DNA of 64,000 nucleotides. It comes from Trichopria drosophilae (Eukaryota > Arthropoda > Insecta > Hymenoptera > Diapriidae). Below, piece by piece: positions 10,982 to 20,590 of the stretch. The stretch spans positions 46,226,501 through 46,290,500 of the forward strand of contig CM059587.1 in NCBI GenBank assembly GCA_030407085.1. Direction: 5' to 3'. Position 1 is the first letter of the stretch; every line of letters starts with the position of its first letter. The translations under genes were made by a program, and so were the position numbers. The notes below the pieces were generated by a model. The model did not search any database, was not told the DNA's origin, and saw nothing but the letters and a program-made list of their open reading frames with translations.

Positions 10982-11760
10982 AGGTGGCGGATACTTCAAA
11001 GTGGCCTCAATGTAATGGAGACAGTAAACAACTGTCAAATATTAACAAGTGAGCGTCCAATCAAGAAAAAAAGGTATTCTTGTGTCGATAAATTTCTTGA
11101 CTCTGGTGTGAACAGATTGTTCATACTTGGTATTCCACTAAAAGTTCAAGAACAATATTCTATTGTAAAAATTTTATTACAATCATTAAATATTGAAGAA
11201 ATTAATTTTTGTATTGCAACAGATTAGAAGCTAGCGAATATTTTGATAGGTATTCAGAGCCATTCTGCGACGTATCCATGCACATGGTGTGAAGGTACTG
11301 TACCTTGGTCTGTCATTGGAAGATACAGGACGCTTGGAAAAATACGATACTTAGCAAATGAGTTCACAAATTCGGGCTTAGAATTAAGCAAATCATCTGA
11401 ATTTTTCAATTGCATTCATGATCCTTTAATTACAGGAAACGACGATGATTTAATTTTAGATTTAATTCCACTGCCTTAGTTGCATTTATTACTCGGAATT
11501 ACAAACAGAATATTTGATAAGTTGAATGATGCATGGGGAGATGATAAGGCATTTAAATGGGCTCAAACGTGCAATATAGGAGGTATTGGGTATAAAGACG
11601 GATCCATGCAAGGGAATCAATGTAAAGAAGTTTTACAACGAGTAGATGAGCCCTGCGAGATTTTGCCAAGGCATTTGAAAAAGTTAGCCACAGTATTGAA
11701 ACTTTATACACTGCGTAAGACTATCATGCTTTGGACAAACGTGCAGTGCCTCTTTTGAAT

Positions 11761-12243
11761 CCGACATCAAATTATTTGAAAAGGCCTTTTTAGAGCTCAA
11801 TATACCTGTCACTCCAAAACTTTTTTTAGTCATGTTCCTGATTTTTGCAAATCTAAAAAGACTGGTCAATATTAAAACATTAAAGTTAGAAAACTTTCCT
11901 CGAAGATTTAAATAAAAAAATATATACAAAAATGTAAAAATTAAAAAAAATATATATAAAAATGTAAAAATACAAAAACAAATGATAACCATAGCAATGT
12001 CTGGTCACAACTTCAGAAGGAAGAAATGGGAGCGGCATTTGTTTATTTTACGTAGTTACATATTCATTCATTACACATTTTTCAACTTACTGTTTTGAAT
12101 GATGGGGAATATCATTTTGATTTTAAATATTATTGGATTAATTTTCTAACATTTTAGATCATCATGTAAAAGAAAAAATGGATATACCCGCCAATTTAAA
12201 CAAAAAACATCATTCTGACGAAACGTGCGCACTTTATACATCT
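11761..12243. other. No gene; AT-rich DNA upstream of gypsy A
   Basis: Simple A-rich repeats at 11905-11990 (alternating AAAAATATATA and AAAATGTAAAAAT), then AT-rich sequence up to the LTR at 12244. No feature recognised. Confidence 0.5.
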
Positions 12244-13510
12244 TGTAACGGGGCGTTACGCCGGCGGACCTATTACGTTCGCCGTCGTGGAAGTGCGGAC
12301 GTTTCGAATCGTCGTGCATTTTCGTGACGGTCTGGTATTGCAGGAACGGTCCCGAACCAGCCCGAGCGCCGCCGATTGGGGGCGCTCGGTGGACTCCGGA
12401 AGCGAGCGGAGCGGCCGGTCGAGTCCAGACCGGGAGTTGGGCTAATACCGTCGCGCAGGATAGTCGAATATAGTCGTCGAGATAGAATCAGTCGAGTACC
12501 GTCGGGCAGTTCGAGTTTGTATCGTCGAGTCGTAAAAGCCGAGTCCGAGGAGCTTTGCGAGGAAGTTAGAAGTCACGAGCCGACACTTTTGCCCGGAGAC
12601 GAGGGACGGGGTGCCACACGAGGACGAGCCCGAGGATCCATACCGGGAGCTGTCGTCCTAGCGAGCCCGAGTTTCCCGGAGGACCGGAGACGAGGTCGAA
12701 TCGAGCGAGCGAGCGAGGCGGCGAAGGGAGACGCCGACAGCGGAAAAATGTAAGTCGGCCCTGAGCCAAAAATATCTAAGTTGTATCGGGCCTTGAGCCC
12801 TCTATATCCTTTTTATACAATTGAAATAAAATAACTTGTACAATTATAAAAATATTGCAATATCATTTCATAATATAACAAAATTGGTGTCCCGCGTGTT
12901 CTTGGCCCCTCTATTTCCGTAACTGTGCGAGGCGGAGTGCGGGAGCCACCATTAGGTTTTCGCGATTGCAGGCGCGGAAGGAGGCAAGGACGACCCCCTC
13001 TGGGTCGAGATCTTGCTCCCCGGGAAAACTGAGCCAGCCGAGTAAGGCCGCTTGCCTGGCGCGGCGTTTCCCCCCTGGGAAACACCAAACTCCGTCATTC
13101 GGACGGTAAACGGTCGAAAACAAAAATTTCAAAAAAATCCGGCACCGAGCCGCTTATTGTGCGTACTCCTAACACGCGTGCGTGCAACCCGCGCATTTCG
13201 CATAGTGGGGACGTGATTTCCCCCGTTATAACCGGCACCGCAGAACGCGCTGCGCATAAGCAGCCGCGCATTTCGCATAGTGGGGACGGGATTTCCCCCG
13301 TTATAGCAGGCGCCGCGAAACGTTGCGCGAAAGCAGCCCGTGCACTTAGGAGAGTGGGGACGGTATTCCCCGTAGCAGTAGGCCGCGGAAATCGGGCACG
13401 ACGGAGGAGCTCCGCCGAGGAGCCGTGCCAGGACCGGGTTGCAACGGTGCAACGGTTCACCGCTTTAAAACCGGCTTAGTGAGCCGTGACTTACGGGGTC
13501 AACAACCCTT
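12244..13510 (+). repeat. 5' LTR of gypsy A
   Basis: Starts TGTAACG with a built-in palindrome GTAACG..CGTTAC. Contains an AATAAA poly(A) signal at about 12825. I place the end near CAACA at 13505-13510 because TTGGTGACCCGC, a PBS-like sequence, follows. The alternative end at about 13167, where similarity to the 3' LTR stops, is less likely because no PBS follows it; in that case the LTR would be about 920 bp. Confidence 0.7.
13191..13410 (+). repeat. Three 74-75 bp tandem repeats in the 5' LTR
   Basis: Units start at 13191, 13266 and 13340, each with a GCGCATTTCGCATAGTGGGG-like start and a GATTTCCCCCGTTATA-like middle. The third unit is the most diverged. Tandem blocks of this type in LTRs often act as enhancers; that role is inferred. 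Confidence 0.75.
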
Positions 13511-13511
13511 T

Positions 13512-13530
13512 GGTGACCCGCTTCGTCATT
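13512..13530 (+). promoter_or_regulatory. Putative primer-binding site of gypsy A
   Basis: TTTGGTGACCCGC directly follows the presumed LTR end. Element B has the same TTGGTGACC right after its LTR, which supports the assignment. The tRNA cannot be identified with confidence. Confidence 0.55.
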
Positions 13531-14256
13531 CCCTTCCCCATCAATCCCCCATACATCGGGTGCTTGGTGATTTAGTAATTTTAGAAATTGTACTTTGTGT
13601 TAAGAGTGGCTACAGCCACTAGCTCGAGGAGCGCGGGTGACAAGAGCGAGGTGCAACCGTGCTCGAAGCCCGTACTCGTAGTCGGTACGAGACTACCCGC
13701 GAGCTTCGGTCGCTTCCTTCGCGCTCGTACGCGGTCGGAGAGGTCGGTCGTTAGCCCGCGCGGCCTATCGCCGAGGTCGGACCGTTACCACGCGACCGTA
13801 GCCGAGTGGTCAGCGCGACCGGAAGTCACCGAGGGCTTCCTAGAGCGAGGTATAAGAGTGTGTGTGTGGGTGTTAGAGAATGTGTGAGAAAGGAGAGAGA
13901 AAAAGTGAAAAAAAGAGTGATAACAATACAAATAAATGACAACAAACAAAATTTTTCGAGGTGGTCAGTGGAGCGCTGGGTGAGTGTTGCCGCGTAGCGA
14001 GAAGACCACTCGGTTAGTAGTTCCGGAAACCATACCCCGGGGTAGGAGTAACGGTCAACGACAGGATCGGGCGGTCGGGATGTCGCAAGACGAGGGAAAA
14101 GATTACCCCCTCTCGCGAGAGACGTAATCGAGCGGTTACAGGCCGAAGGCCTGAGTACGGTCGGACACGAGGATGTCCTGCGCGCGCGTCTTGCGCGATC
14201 CCGCACCTGAGAGGCATCCGATAGCGACGCGAATATCGCGATATCGGGCGCTTCCG

Positions 14257-14624
14257 ACCCACATGTCATCGCGCAGGTTTCGGAGGGACGAAATCCAGCG
14301 AGGGACATCGAGGGACTTCATCAGGCACCACGCCCCGGCGCAGGTCATGAGATGACCCATCAGGCCCAGACGTCAACGGTGACGTCAAACCCGACGTCCA
14401 CATACATCTCGTCCCACATTAGGAGCGAGCCTACCTTCCAACCCACATGTCATCGCGCAGGTTTCGGAGGGACGAAATCCAGCGAGGGACATCGAGGGAC
14501 TTCATCAGGCACCACGCCCCGGCGCAGGTCATGAGATGACCCATCAGGCCCAGACGTCAACGGTGACGTCAAACCCGACGTCCACATACATCTCGTCCCA
14601 CATTAGGAGCGAGCCTACCTCCGG
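14257..14624 (+). repeat. 184-bp tandem duplication at the gag start
   Basis: Two copies (14257-14440 and 14441-14624) begin ACCCACATGTCATCGCGCAG and repeat the same ATG-containing block, so the first codons of gag (MTHQAQTSTV) appear at both 14352 and 14536. Only the second copy leads into the long gag frame. Confidence 0.85.
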
Positions 14625-15611
14625 AGGGAGGGCGTCCCCCTTGGAGACGAGGACGGCCTGGTCGACCTCGGGCCCGCCAGCTATGGGAGCGATGCCGCAC
14701 GAGCCAGTCCTGCACAAGTCGACTACTGGAGGCGTATCGTGGCATTTCCCCCACGAGGAAACGGTCTGTCATCGGCCAATGAAGAGAGATTTGGCCGGTC
14801 TAGGGGCGATTCCTAGGACTTATCGCCCGGAATTCCCAGAGGTAGCCCGAGGAGGAAAGGACTACGAGAGGCAAGGAAACGCAACACAACTAAGGGTAGC
14901 TGCACGAAGATTGCTCTTCACTGAGCCGTCGGAGGACGAGGATCTCGGCGACGTGACAACTCAGGACGAGTTGGGGGATTGCCCGAGGGAGCGATGTCAG
15001 GAGAAGTCGCCAAGGAGAAGAGAATCGGACGGGAGAAGAAGCATGCCGAATGAAGCGGCAAGGGAACGGCGACCAGCGCGCGAGGAGGCAACGTCGCAAA
15101 GACGGGTCCAGCGGGAGTACCGCCCAGCTTCACCGTTCCTAGGAGAGGAACGAAGATGTCCACAAGGAGCGTGGACTTTGAAGCAACTTCGCTCATGGGG
15201 AGTGAAGTTCGGAGGGGGGCTGGACTCCAACGTCGAGGAGTTCTTGACCAGCCTCAACGAGTGCGTGGACTGCCTCGAGCTCGATGAACAGGACGTCCTG
15301 AGTGTAATGTCCGGGTTGCTGGACGGAAAAGCCAAGCAATGGGCGCGAGATGAGCCCACCGTCCTACGCACGTGGAGGACCTTCGAGCGGCAGCTGAAGA
15401 GAAGATTTGCTGAGGAGAAGGACGACACCGATGTCCTTTTAAAGATCCACGAGCGTCTGCAGGGTCCGACAGAAGTCACCGAAGACTTCATCGAAGAGAT
15501 GCGACGCCAATTCAGGAGGATGAAGGTATCGCCACCAGAGGCATACCAGGTGCGGATGACCATCCGGAATCTACGACCGGACTGTCGTAAATCTGAGGCG
15601 GTGAAAAGGAG
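14536..15611 (+). pseudogene. gag: gag of gypsy A, N-terminal portion
   Basis: The open frame starts at the ATG at 14536. After a basic, disordered N-terminal half, residues 220-350 look like a retrotransposon gag capsid: LKSW-like GVKFGGG, FLTSLNECV, LLDGKAKQW, TFERQLKRRF, and IHERLQGPTE..EDFIEEMRRQFRRM. Capsid assembly packages the element RNA. The frame is broken at about 15612 by minus-strand element B; the nucleocapsid half resumes at 18653. The 184-bp duplication supplies the chosen start. Confidence 0.8.
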
Positions 15612-16720
15612 CGGTTTTTAATCTAGAGAAAACTTCACGTAGGTGAGTTTCGTGCTCATCTGGATAGGATGACGCTACGAAAATGTCATCAAAAAACGAG
15701 AAAATGTAATCAAGATCCGCGAGTGCGCGATGCATGTAGCGCTGAAAAGTTTGTCCAGCGTTTCGCAGCCCGGGGGTCATCACCATGAACTCGAACAGAC
15801 CAAAAGGGGTAGAGACTGCTGTTTTTTCGATGTCGTCAGGCGCAACAGGAATTTGAAAATACGCTTTGTCAAGGTCAAGCGTTGAAAAAATGGTCTTTCC
15901 GTGGATGTTCGCGTTGAAATCCTGCAAACGAGGAGGGGGATACCGATCCGGTATTGTGACAGAATTTAAACGCCGGTAGTCCCCGCAAATTCGCCAGGTT
16001 CCATCTCGCTTAGGAACTAAGTGTATGGGACTTGCCCACGGGCTACTCGATGGCCGACAGATTCCTGCATCGCACATCGCTTGAAACTGCTTTTTTGCAG
16101 CCACTTGTCGATCAGGAGCGAGACGCCTTGGACGTTCCGCAATCGGAGGACCCTGAGTTAGTATGTGATGAAACACGTCACTAGACTCAGGGTTCGGAAG
16201 TTGCCCGATACCGGTTAATTCGGGGAATTCGGCTAGAATTCGCGTGAACCGATGATCGATCGAACGAGAGATTGTATTAAAAGTTGGAACCGAAGAGAAC
16301 TTCGATTCTCCTATGACGCACAGATCTGTAACAGTATCGATTAAGCGGCTTCTACGGAGGTCAACGCATAACCCGCATCCCTTGAGGAGATCTGCTCCTA
16401 TAATGGGATAAGGTACATCAGCTACGCAAAAATTCCAAAGAATTTTCCGCCTGAGTCCGAGATCAAGAGATAGACAGGTTTCGCCGTATGTATTGATAAC
16501 GGAATTATTCGCGGCGTAAAGTTTTAAATCCGATGGATTGCGCTTAGCTTTGTGTTTGACCGGAACGAGAGAGATATCCGCACCAGAATCGATTAAAAAC
16601 AAAAACCCGGAATTTCTATCGCGAATATGAAGACGGTTTCCGTTAATCGGGCCCTCGCCGCCCGTCGCTTCGACAAGAGGCCGGTTTAGTTTTCCTGATT
16701 AAACGTACAGGTGGAGGGAT
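15612..16720 (-). pseudogene. pol: pol (protease-RT) of gypsy B, truncated
   Basis: Aspartic protease active site LIDSGADISLVP near 16600. RT follows with PWASPIHLVPKRDGTWRICG, LNSVTIPDRYPPPRLQDF, STLDLDKAYFQIPV, and FEFMVMTPGLRNAGQTFQRYM. The catalytic box reads FFDD instead of the usual YxDD, and the usual FGL.NA motif reads GLRNA. The reading frame overlaps the end of gag and has no stop through the RT, but homology ends at HLREVFSRLK (about 15612), where host gag sequence begins. Confidence 0.85.
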
Positions 16721-17687
16721 CTGCACAACTATAGGCTTTTTCGCGAAACTTCTTGTGCTTCCAACAAAATTTCGAATCAGAAGTTTTGCTAAATTTTTTG
16801 GATTTCGATTTACTACGGGAACGCGATTGTCTCCCGCCGGAAACAGCCAGCTTTTCAATTTTTCTGTCCATTGCTTCTAACTCAACTCTAAGTGCAGCGA
16901 GCATAGAAGAAATGTCTTTACCCCTATCATCACGCACGGAATCGGACTTAGGTTTAGAAATCGCACATGCTGCAAACTGAGCACTCGCCCCTGCAGCTTC
17001 AACGATCTTATCAGCGAGTTCGGCCACTTCCTGTAAATCGGTAACGCGCGATGCTGCGATAATGCCCTTACAATATGCCGGTAAATGGTCTAAAAATACG
17101 GATCGCAAAATTTTGTCGTCGCATGATCCATCGTTAAGACTTCGCAACCGATAGAGTATTTGAGACGGCTTGCCATCGGTGTGAACTTCACCTTTTAGAA
17201 GTTGACGCAAGCGTTCTTCCGCGGACTTAGAATACGTCGACATGATCCTTTCTTTGACGCGCTCGTATTGCCCGGGAGTGTTCGCACCGGCAATTAAATC
17301 GCTGATACATAAAATGACATCATTGTCCAACACCTCGACGAGGTAATTGATCTTAGTTTCATCACGCGTTATCTTCGCATTCACAAAAGCCGCATCGACT
17401 CGGATAAACCATGCCATCGGTTCAAAACGCGTAAAACTAGGAATCTTCGGAGCGTGATACGCGTCGATACGTACGGCGTTCGCGCTTGAAACCGTCGATT
17501 GTCCCGAAACCGTTGAATTTTGATTAACTGGTAAAACATAATTACTCGCAGAGTTATTCGCATGGACACGCGTCAATTCGTCCGCGAGCGAGTTGAGCTT
17601 CACGTTAAGCTCTCGATTTTGATCGGACAAGGTTTTATTAAGTTCACTGAGACGTTTGAGCTCGTCTTGCATTGCAGTTTCCGACAT
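16686..17687 (-). CDS. gag: gag of gypsy B
   Basis: 333 codons from the ATG at 17687 (MSETAMQDELKRL). The open frame extends upstream to 17846, but that stretch lies in the leader and I prefer the internal ATG, which matches the start of related gags. A coiled-coil N terminus (LNKTLSDQNRELNVKL) is followed by a capsid-like region (IPSFTRFEPMAWFIRVDAAF, GQYERVKERIMSTY, LLKGEVHTDGKPSQILYRLR, FLDHLPAY), a serine/lysine-rich linker and a terminal CWKHKKFREKAYSC..C knuckle. The frame is fully open. Pol overlaps the last codons in another frame, as with programmed frameshifting. Confidence 0.85.
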   Translation of the reverse strand: MSETAMQDELKRLSELNKTLSDQNRELNVKLNSLADELTRVHANNSASNYVLPVNQNSTVSGQSTVSSANAVRIDAYHAPKIPSFTRFEPMAWFIRVDAAFVNAKITRDETKINYLVEVLDNDVILCISDLIAGANTPGQYERVKERIMSTYSKSAEERLRQLLKGEVHTDGKPSQILYRLRSLNDGSCDDKILRSVFLDHLPAYCKGIIAASRVTDLQEVAELADKIVEAAGASAQFAACAISKPKSDSVRDDRGKDISSMLAALRVELEAMDRKIEKLAVSGGRQSRSRSKSKSKKFSKTSDSKFCWKHKKFREKAYSCADPSTCTFNQEN

Positions 17688-18380
17688 TTTAACGCGAGAG
17701 CGGAAATGAATTATGAAAAATCCAATGCTAATAGCGAGTACGACACGGCAAAACTGGATAAAAATTTCGTGAAAATTGTCCATAGAATTCAAATCGCGGT
17801 AATGGCTGCCACGCGCTAAATTCGAATACGAAATTTCCAAAAACACGTGTTTGCCAAAATGACCGACTTACGGTTTGAACGAATCGCAGCACAAAGTACG
17901 ATGATATGGCGGCTTCCTGCTTCAAAATTGCATCAACTTCAGGATTCTCTGGAAGATGCTTCTCCAGCTGCTTGCTGGTCGATGCCAATGCCGCGAAGTG
18001 CCTAATGTCGACGGTGAAACTGGGCCCCCGGCCGTGTCCTCCCGTTCCGGAAAACGGCGACGATGCTGGTGGAATGCTTTCCCAGGAACTGCAGCAACAA
18101 CGGCGGTCACGATAGACTTCGTATTTTGCCAACTTTTGTGCTTCTATGGTTCACCAAGTTAACAAAGGAATGATGCAATTTTTGCACTTGGGAAACTTTG
18201 ACAACAATGGTGTCCGTCGAAATTTCTAAATAGCGTCGACTTTTTGAAAAAAACGACGAATTCAAGAAATTTTCCTTTGTGAGTGTAACTGCCCCGTTCG
18301 AATCGCTCTGGAATCTTCCACACGCTTGTTTACACATCAAACTGCTTTTCTCCGTACATTCGAAGTCGCGGTCACCAATA

Positions 18381-18650
18381 TAGGAGTTGGGGGTAATACT
18401 TAATGTCCCCTTGCCAACCTATTCTCGCTTCAGTGTGGGTGAAAAGATTAGACTAACTGTAGATTACACAATGCAAATTTATTGATGCGTCACAGGGCGT
18501 ATACACGTGTGCTCGTTATCGTGGTCTGAGCAGGACTATTTGAAACCCACCGCAAGCGGCAACGCTGCATCTCTTCCACCTATGCTCTCTCACTCTCGCA
18601 CACTCGGATCAGAGTTGCCAACCTCGTGGCACGACTACGTAGCCCCTACA
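18381..18650 (-). repeat. LTR of gypsy B
   Basis: Starts on the minus strand with TGTAGGGGCTACGTAGTCG and runs about 270 bp to CCAACTCCTATA, followed at once by TTGGTGACCGCGAC. It contains CAATAAA about 100 bp from its end. No second LTR exists in the window, and host gag sequence resumes at 18651. Confidence 0.75.
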
Positions 18651-18652
18651 CG

Positions 18653-19288
18653 GCGTCTGAAACGTCATCCGGCAGTACCGGACGAAGAGTTCGTCGCAAC
18701 GAGAATTCCGAACGAAGGAAACGACGAGGAGGCCGAAAAAGGAGGAATTCCGAAGAAGTGGCCGCGACCGAGCCCCGGCGCCGATCGGAGGCTGTGCCGA
18801 TCAAACAGCCGGTTGGACCGCGACCAAGGTCAACCAAGGTCGCCCAGACTCAGACGGTCCGGTCGGGCGAGCCTAGAGCGACGACGCCGCCATCGTCACC
18901 AGGAGTCGGAAAAGGAAGAAGACCACGTCGACCCGTTGAGCCGCCTCTTGGAAGATGCCCGGTCCACCCCGACACATTTCGTCCAAGGAGGGGGGAGCCG
19001 ATGAGAGCACCCAGAGAGCGAACGGGCTATACCTGTGGCAGGACGGGCCATTTCGCGCGCGAATGCCCGAAGCCCCGGCAGTGTAACGGGTGTGGTCGAG
19101 TCGGAGTGATTCGACGAGAATGCAAAGAATGCAAGGAAGCAGGAGCGAGGGACTCGGGAAACGAGCCGCGCGGATCGGGGAACGAGTTCTCCCCACTCGA
19201 CCCGCTGTCACGTCCCAGATGGAGAACGAGTCCGCGCCCCAGAGAGGAGCGGGAATATGCCCGGAGAGGGAGGTACTCCGATATGTAA
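18653..19288 (+). pseudogene. gag: gag of gypsy A, nucleocapsid half
   Basis: Resumes after element B in a frame reading ASETSSGSTGRR. A long basic region precedes two zinc-knuckle remnants, TGYTCGRTGHFAREC and CNGCGRVGVIRREC. The first has lost its first cysteine (Gly in its place), and the second has Val where the histidine should be. Neither CCHC knuckle is therefore intact. The nucleocapsid normally binds and packages RNA. It ends at a stop at 19286-19288, overlapping the protease frame. Confidence 0.75.
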
Positions 19289-19289
19289 A

Positions 19290-19869
19290 GGCGAAATGGG
19301 GCATCTCGCCGGCGCCAACGATTACGAGTACGAGTTCCGTCAACGAAGAAGAGGATGCCGCTGCCGGAAGAGACAGCAAGGACCGGAGGTTGTATTTCGA
19401 CCTGGTCATCCCCGGAGTCAAAGCCCGAGGACTGTGCGACACGGGCGCAACGCGGTCATTTGTCGGACCGGGAATTGCCGACATGTATCGCGATCGCATT
19501 CTGCCCCTACAGGGAGCAATGCGAAGTGCCACCGGCCATACGGCGAGAATAACTGGACAGCTACCGTTGGTCGTCGACGTGGGAAATCGGACCGAGCAGG
19601 TTTCCTTTCGCGTCGCGACCACGTTCGACTATGATGCCATCCTCGGACTAGACTTTCTGAAGAAGATGAGGATGACTGTCGATTGCGAGAAAGGAGAATG
19701 GCGGAGTGGCGACGGCAAATGGAGAAGGTTCGCTATCGCCGAGGAAGCGACGATATACGCCGAATGCGCCGGACTGGCCGAGGTCACGTCGAGGCAGGAG
19801 CAACAGCTGAAGGAGTTATTGGATCAGCTGTTGCCCCCTCCAACCGCCACACTAGGGACCACCCCTTAG
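19290..19869 (+). pseudogene. pol: Aspartic protease of gypsy A
   Basis: Frame 1 reads RRLYFDLVIPGVKARGLCDTGATRSFVG, where DTGA is the retroviral-type aspartyl protease active site. Later comes ATTFDYDAILGLDFLKKMRM, the conserved ILG.DFL flap-side motif. The frame hits a double stop at about 19867; RT continues in another frame from the next codons (HPLVEHVIDVG), so there is a one-base frameshift between protease and RT. Confidence 0.85.
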
Positions 19870-20360
19870 TAGAGCACGTCATTGACGTAGGGGACGCGCG
19901 ACCGATCAAGCACCAGTCTCGCCGCGTATCGCCTGCCGTGCTAGAGGCTGCTCAGGCGGAAGTTGACTCGATGCTTCGCAATGACATCATCGAGCAGTCG
20001 AGTAGCGCGTGGTCGAGTGCTCCCGTGATGGTCAGGAAACCGAATGGAGCGTATCGGTTTTGCATCGACTTCCGGGATGTAAACGCCGTGACCAAGAAGG
20101 ATGCATATCCGCCTCCGAATATAGACGGCATCCTGGACAAAGTGCGCCGGGCGAAGTTCATTAGTAAACTCGACCTGAGCCAGGCCTACTTCCAAGTGCC
20201 GCTCGAAGCGAGAAGTCGGGAAATCACCGCTTTCGCTGTCGCAGGTCGAGGGCTTTACCATTTCAAGCGGATGCCCTACGGCCTGACGAATGCCCCAGCA
20301 ACGTTCCAACGTCTGATGGATTCGTTGTTCGGTCCAGAATTCGAACCGCACATATTTTTG
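19840..20360 (+). pseudogene. pol: Reverse transcriptase of gypsy A, first part
   Basis: Frame 3 runs from PLVEHVIDVGDARPIKHQSR through SSAWSSAPVMVRKPNGAYRF, CIDFRDVNAVTKKDAYPPP, SKLDLSQAYFQVPL and FKRMPYGLTNAPATFQRLMD, the standard finger and palm motifs 1-4. It is cut by a frameshift in a run of five T at about 20355, just before the catalytic YLDD, which lies in the next frame. Confidence 0.88.
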
Positions 20361-20590
20361 TGTACCTCGACGACATCATCGTCGTGAACGAGTCGTTCAA
20401 GGACCACCTCAGCTGGGTGCGTAAGGTCCTGGAGACCATTCTGAGAGCTGGTCGTCAGATCAACCGCGAGAAAAGCGAGTTCTGTTGTACCAGTGCCGTA
20501 TATCTCGGCTACCGAGTCGATCGGGAAGGATTACGGCCCGACAAGGAGAAAATCCGCCCAGTATTGGAATACCCTCCACCCCGGACGTTA
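20357..20590 (+). pseudogene. pol: Reverse transcriptase of gypsy A, catalytic YLDD block
   Basis: Frame 2 reads YLDDIIVVNESFKDHLSWVRKV and LNREKSEFCCTSAVYLGYRV-like sequence, that is motif 5 (YLDD) to motif 7 (LGY). The frame changes again in a C-rich stretch at about 20570-20590, where EYPPPRTLKQ gives way to the PDVKAVRRFLGM frame. Confidence 0.85.

Larger units (their letters stand above)
10434..10992. repeat. 11-bp target-site duplication of ribozyme element B
   Basis: AGGTGGCGGAT occurs at 10434-10444 and again at 10982-10992, flanking the 537-bp insert exactly. Removing the insert and one copy makes the reading frame continuous through Asp-Gly-Gly-Gly-Gly-Tyr-Phe-Lys-Val-Ala, which supports a real insertion. 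Confidence 0.85.
9379..11760 (+). pseudogene. Degenerate multicopy TE-associated ORF, interrupted by ribozyme element
   Basis: The ATG at 9379 opens MPNFQKSHDENRLNVCVVCF, followed by CNNC: two CxxC pairs spaced like a zinc-binding domain. Then come GRPKEK and CTFCYSEIGPGKPH (9820-9910), DGGGG (about 10430), YPCTWC (11275-11290), and LHLLLGITN..W..CNIGG (11480-11580). From memory this matches a protein family highly multiplied in cnidarian and arthropod genomes and thought to be transposon-borne; I cannot name its superfamily. There are several in-frame stops (for example at about 9490 and 11225), a roughly 40-bp internal direct repeat (9478-9500 and 9684-9722), and a 537-bp insertion at 10445-10981. 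Confidence 0.6.
15612..18650 (-). mobile_element. Ty3/gypsy element B inserted in gypsy A gag
   Basis: On the minus strand, in order: LTR (18650 to about 18381), PBS-like TTGGTGACC (18371-18380), gag (17687-16686), then protease and RT in an overlapping frame, ending abruptly at about 15612 in the RT. The rest of RT, RNase H, integrase and the 3' LTR are missing, so the element is truncated rather than an intact insertion. The gag tail CWKHKKFREKAYSCADPSTC has the Cys-His-Cys-Cys spacing I associate with the CsRn1/Tv1-like clade. Confidence 0.85.

Noticed and set aside
12215..12240. CTGACGAAACGTGCGC near the gypsy A left flank
   Set aside because: It has core-like words but no space for stem II and no flanking stems.
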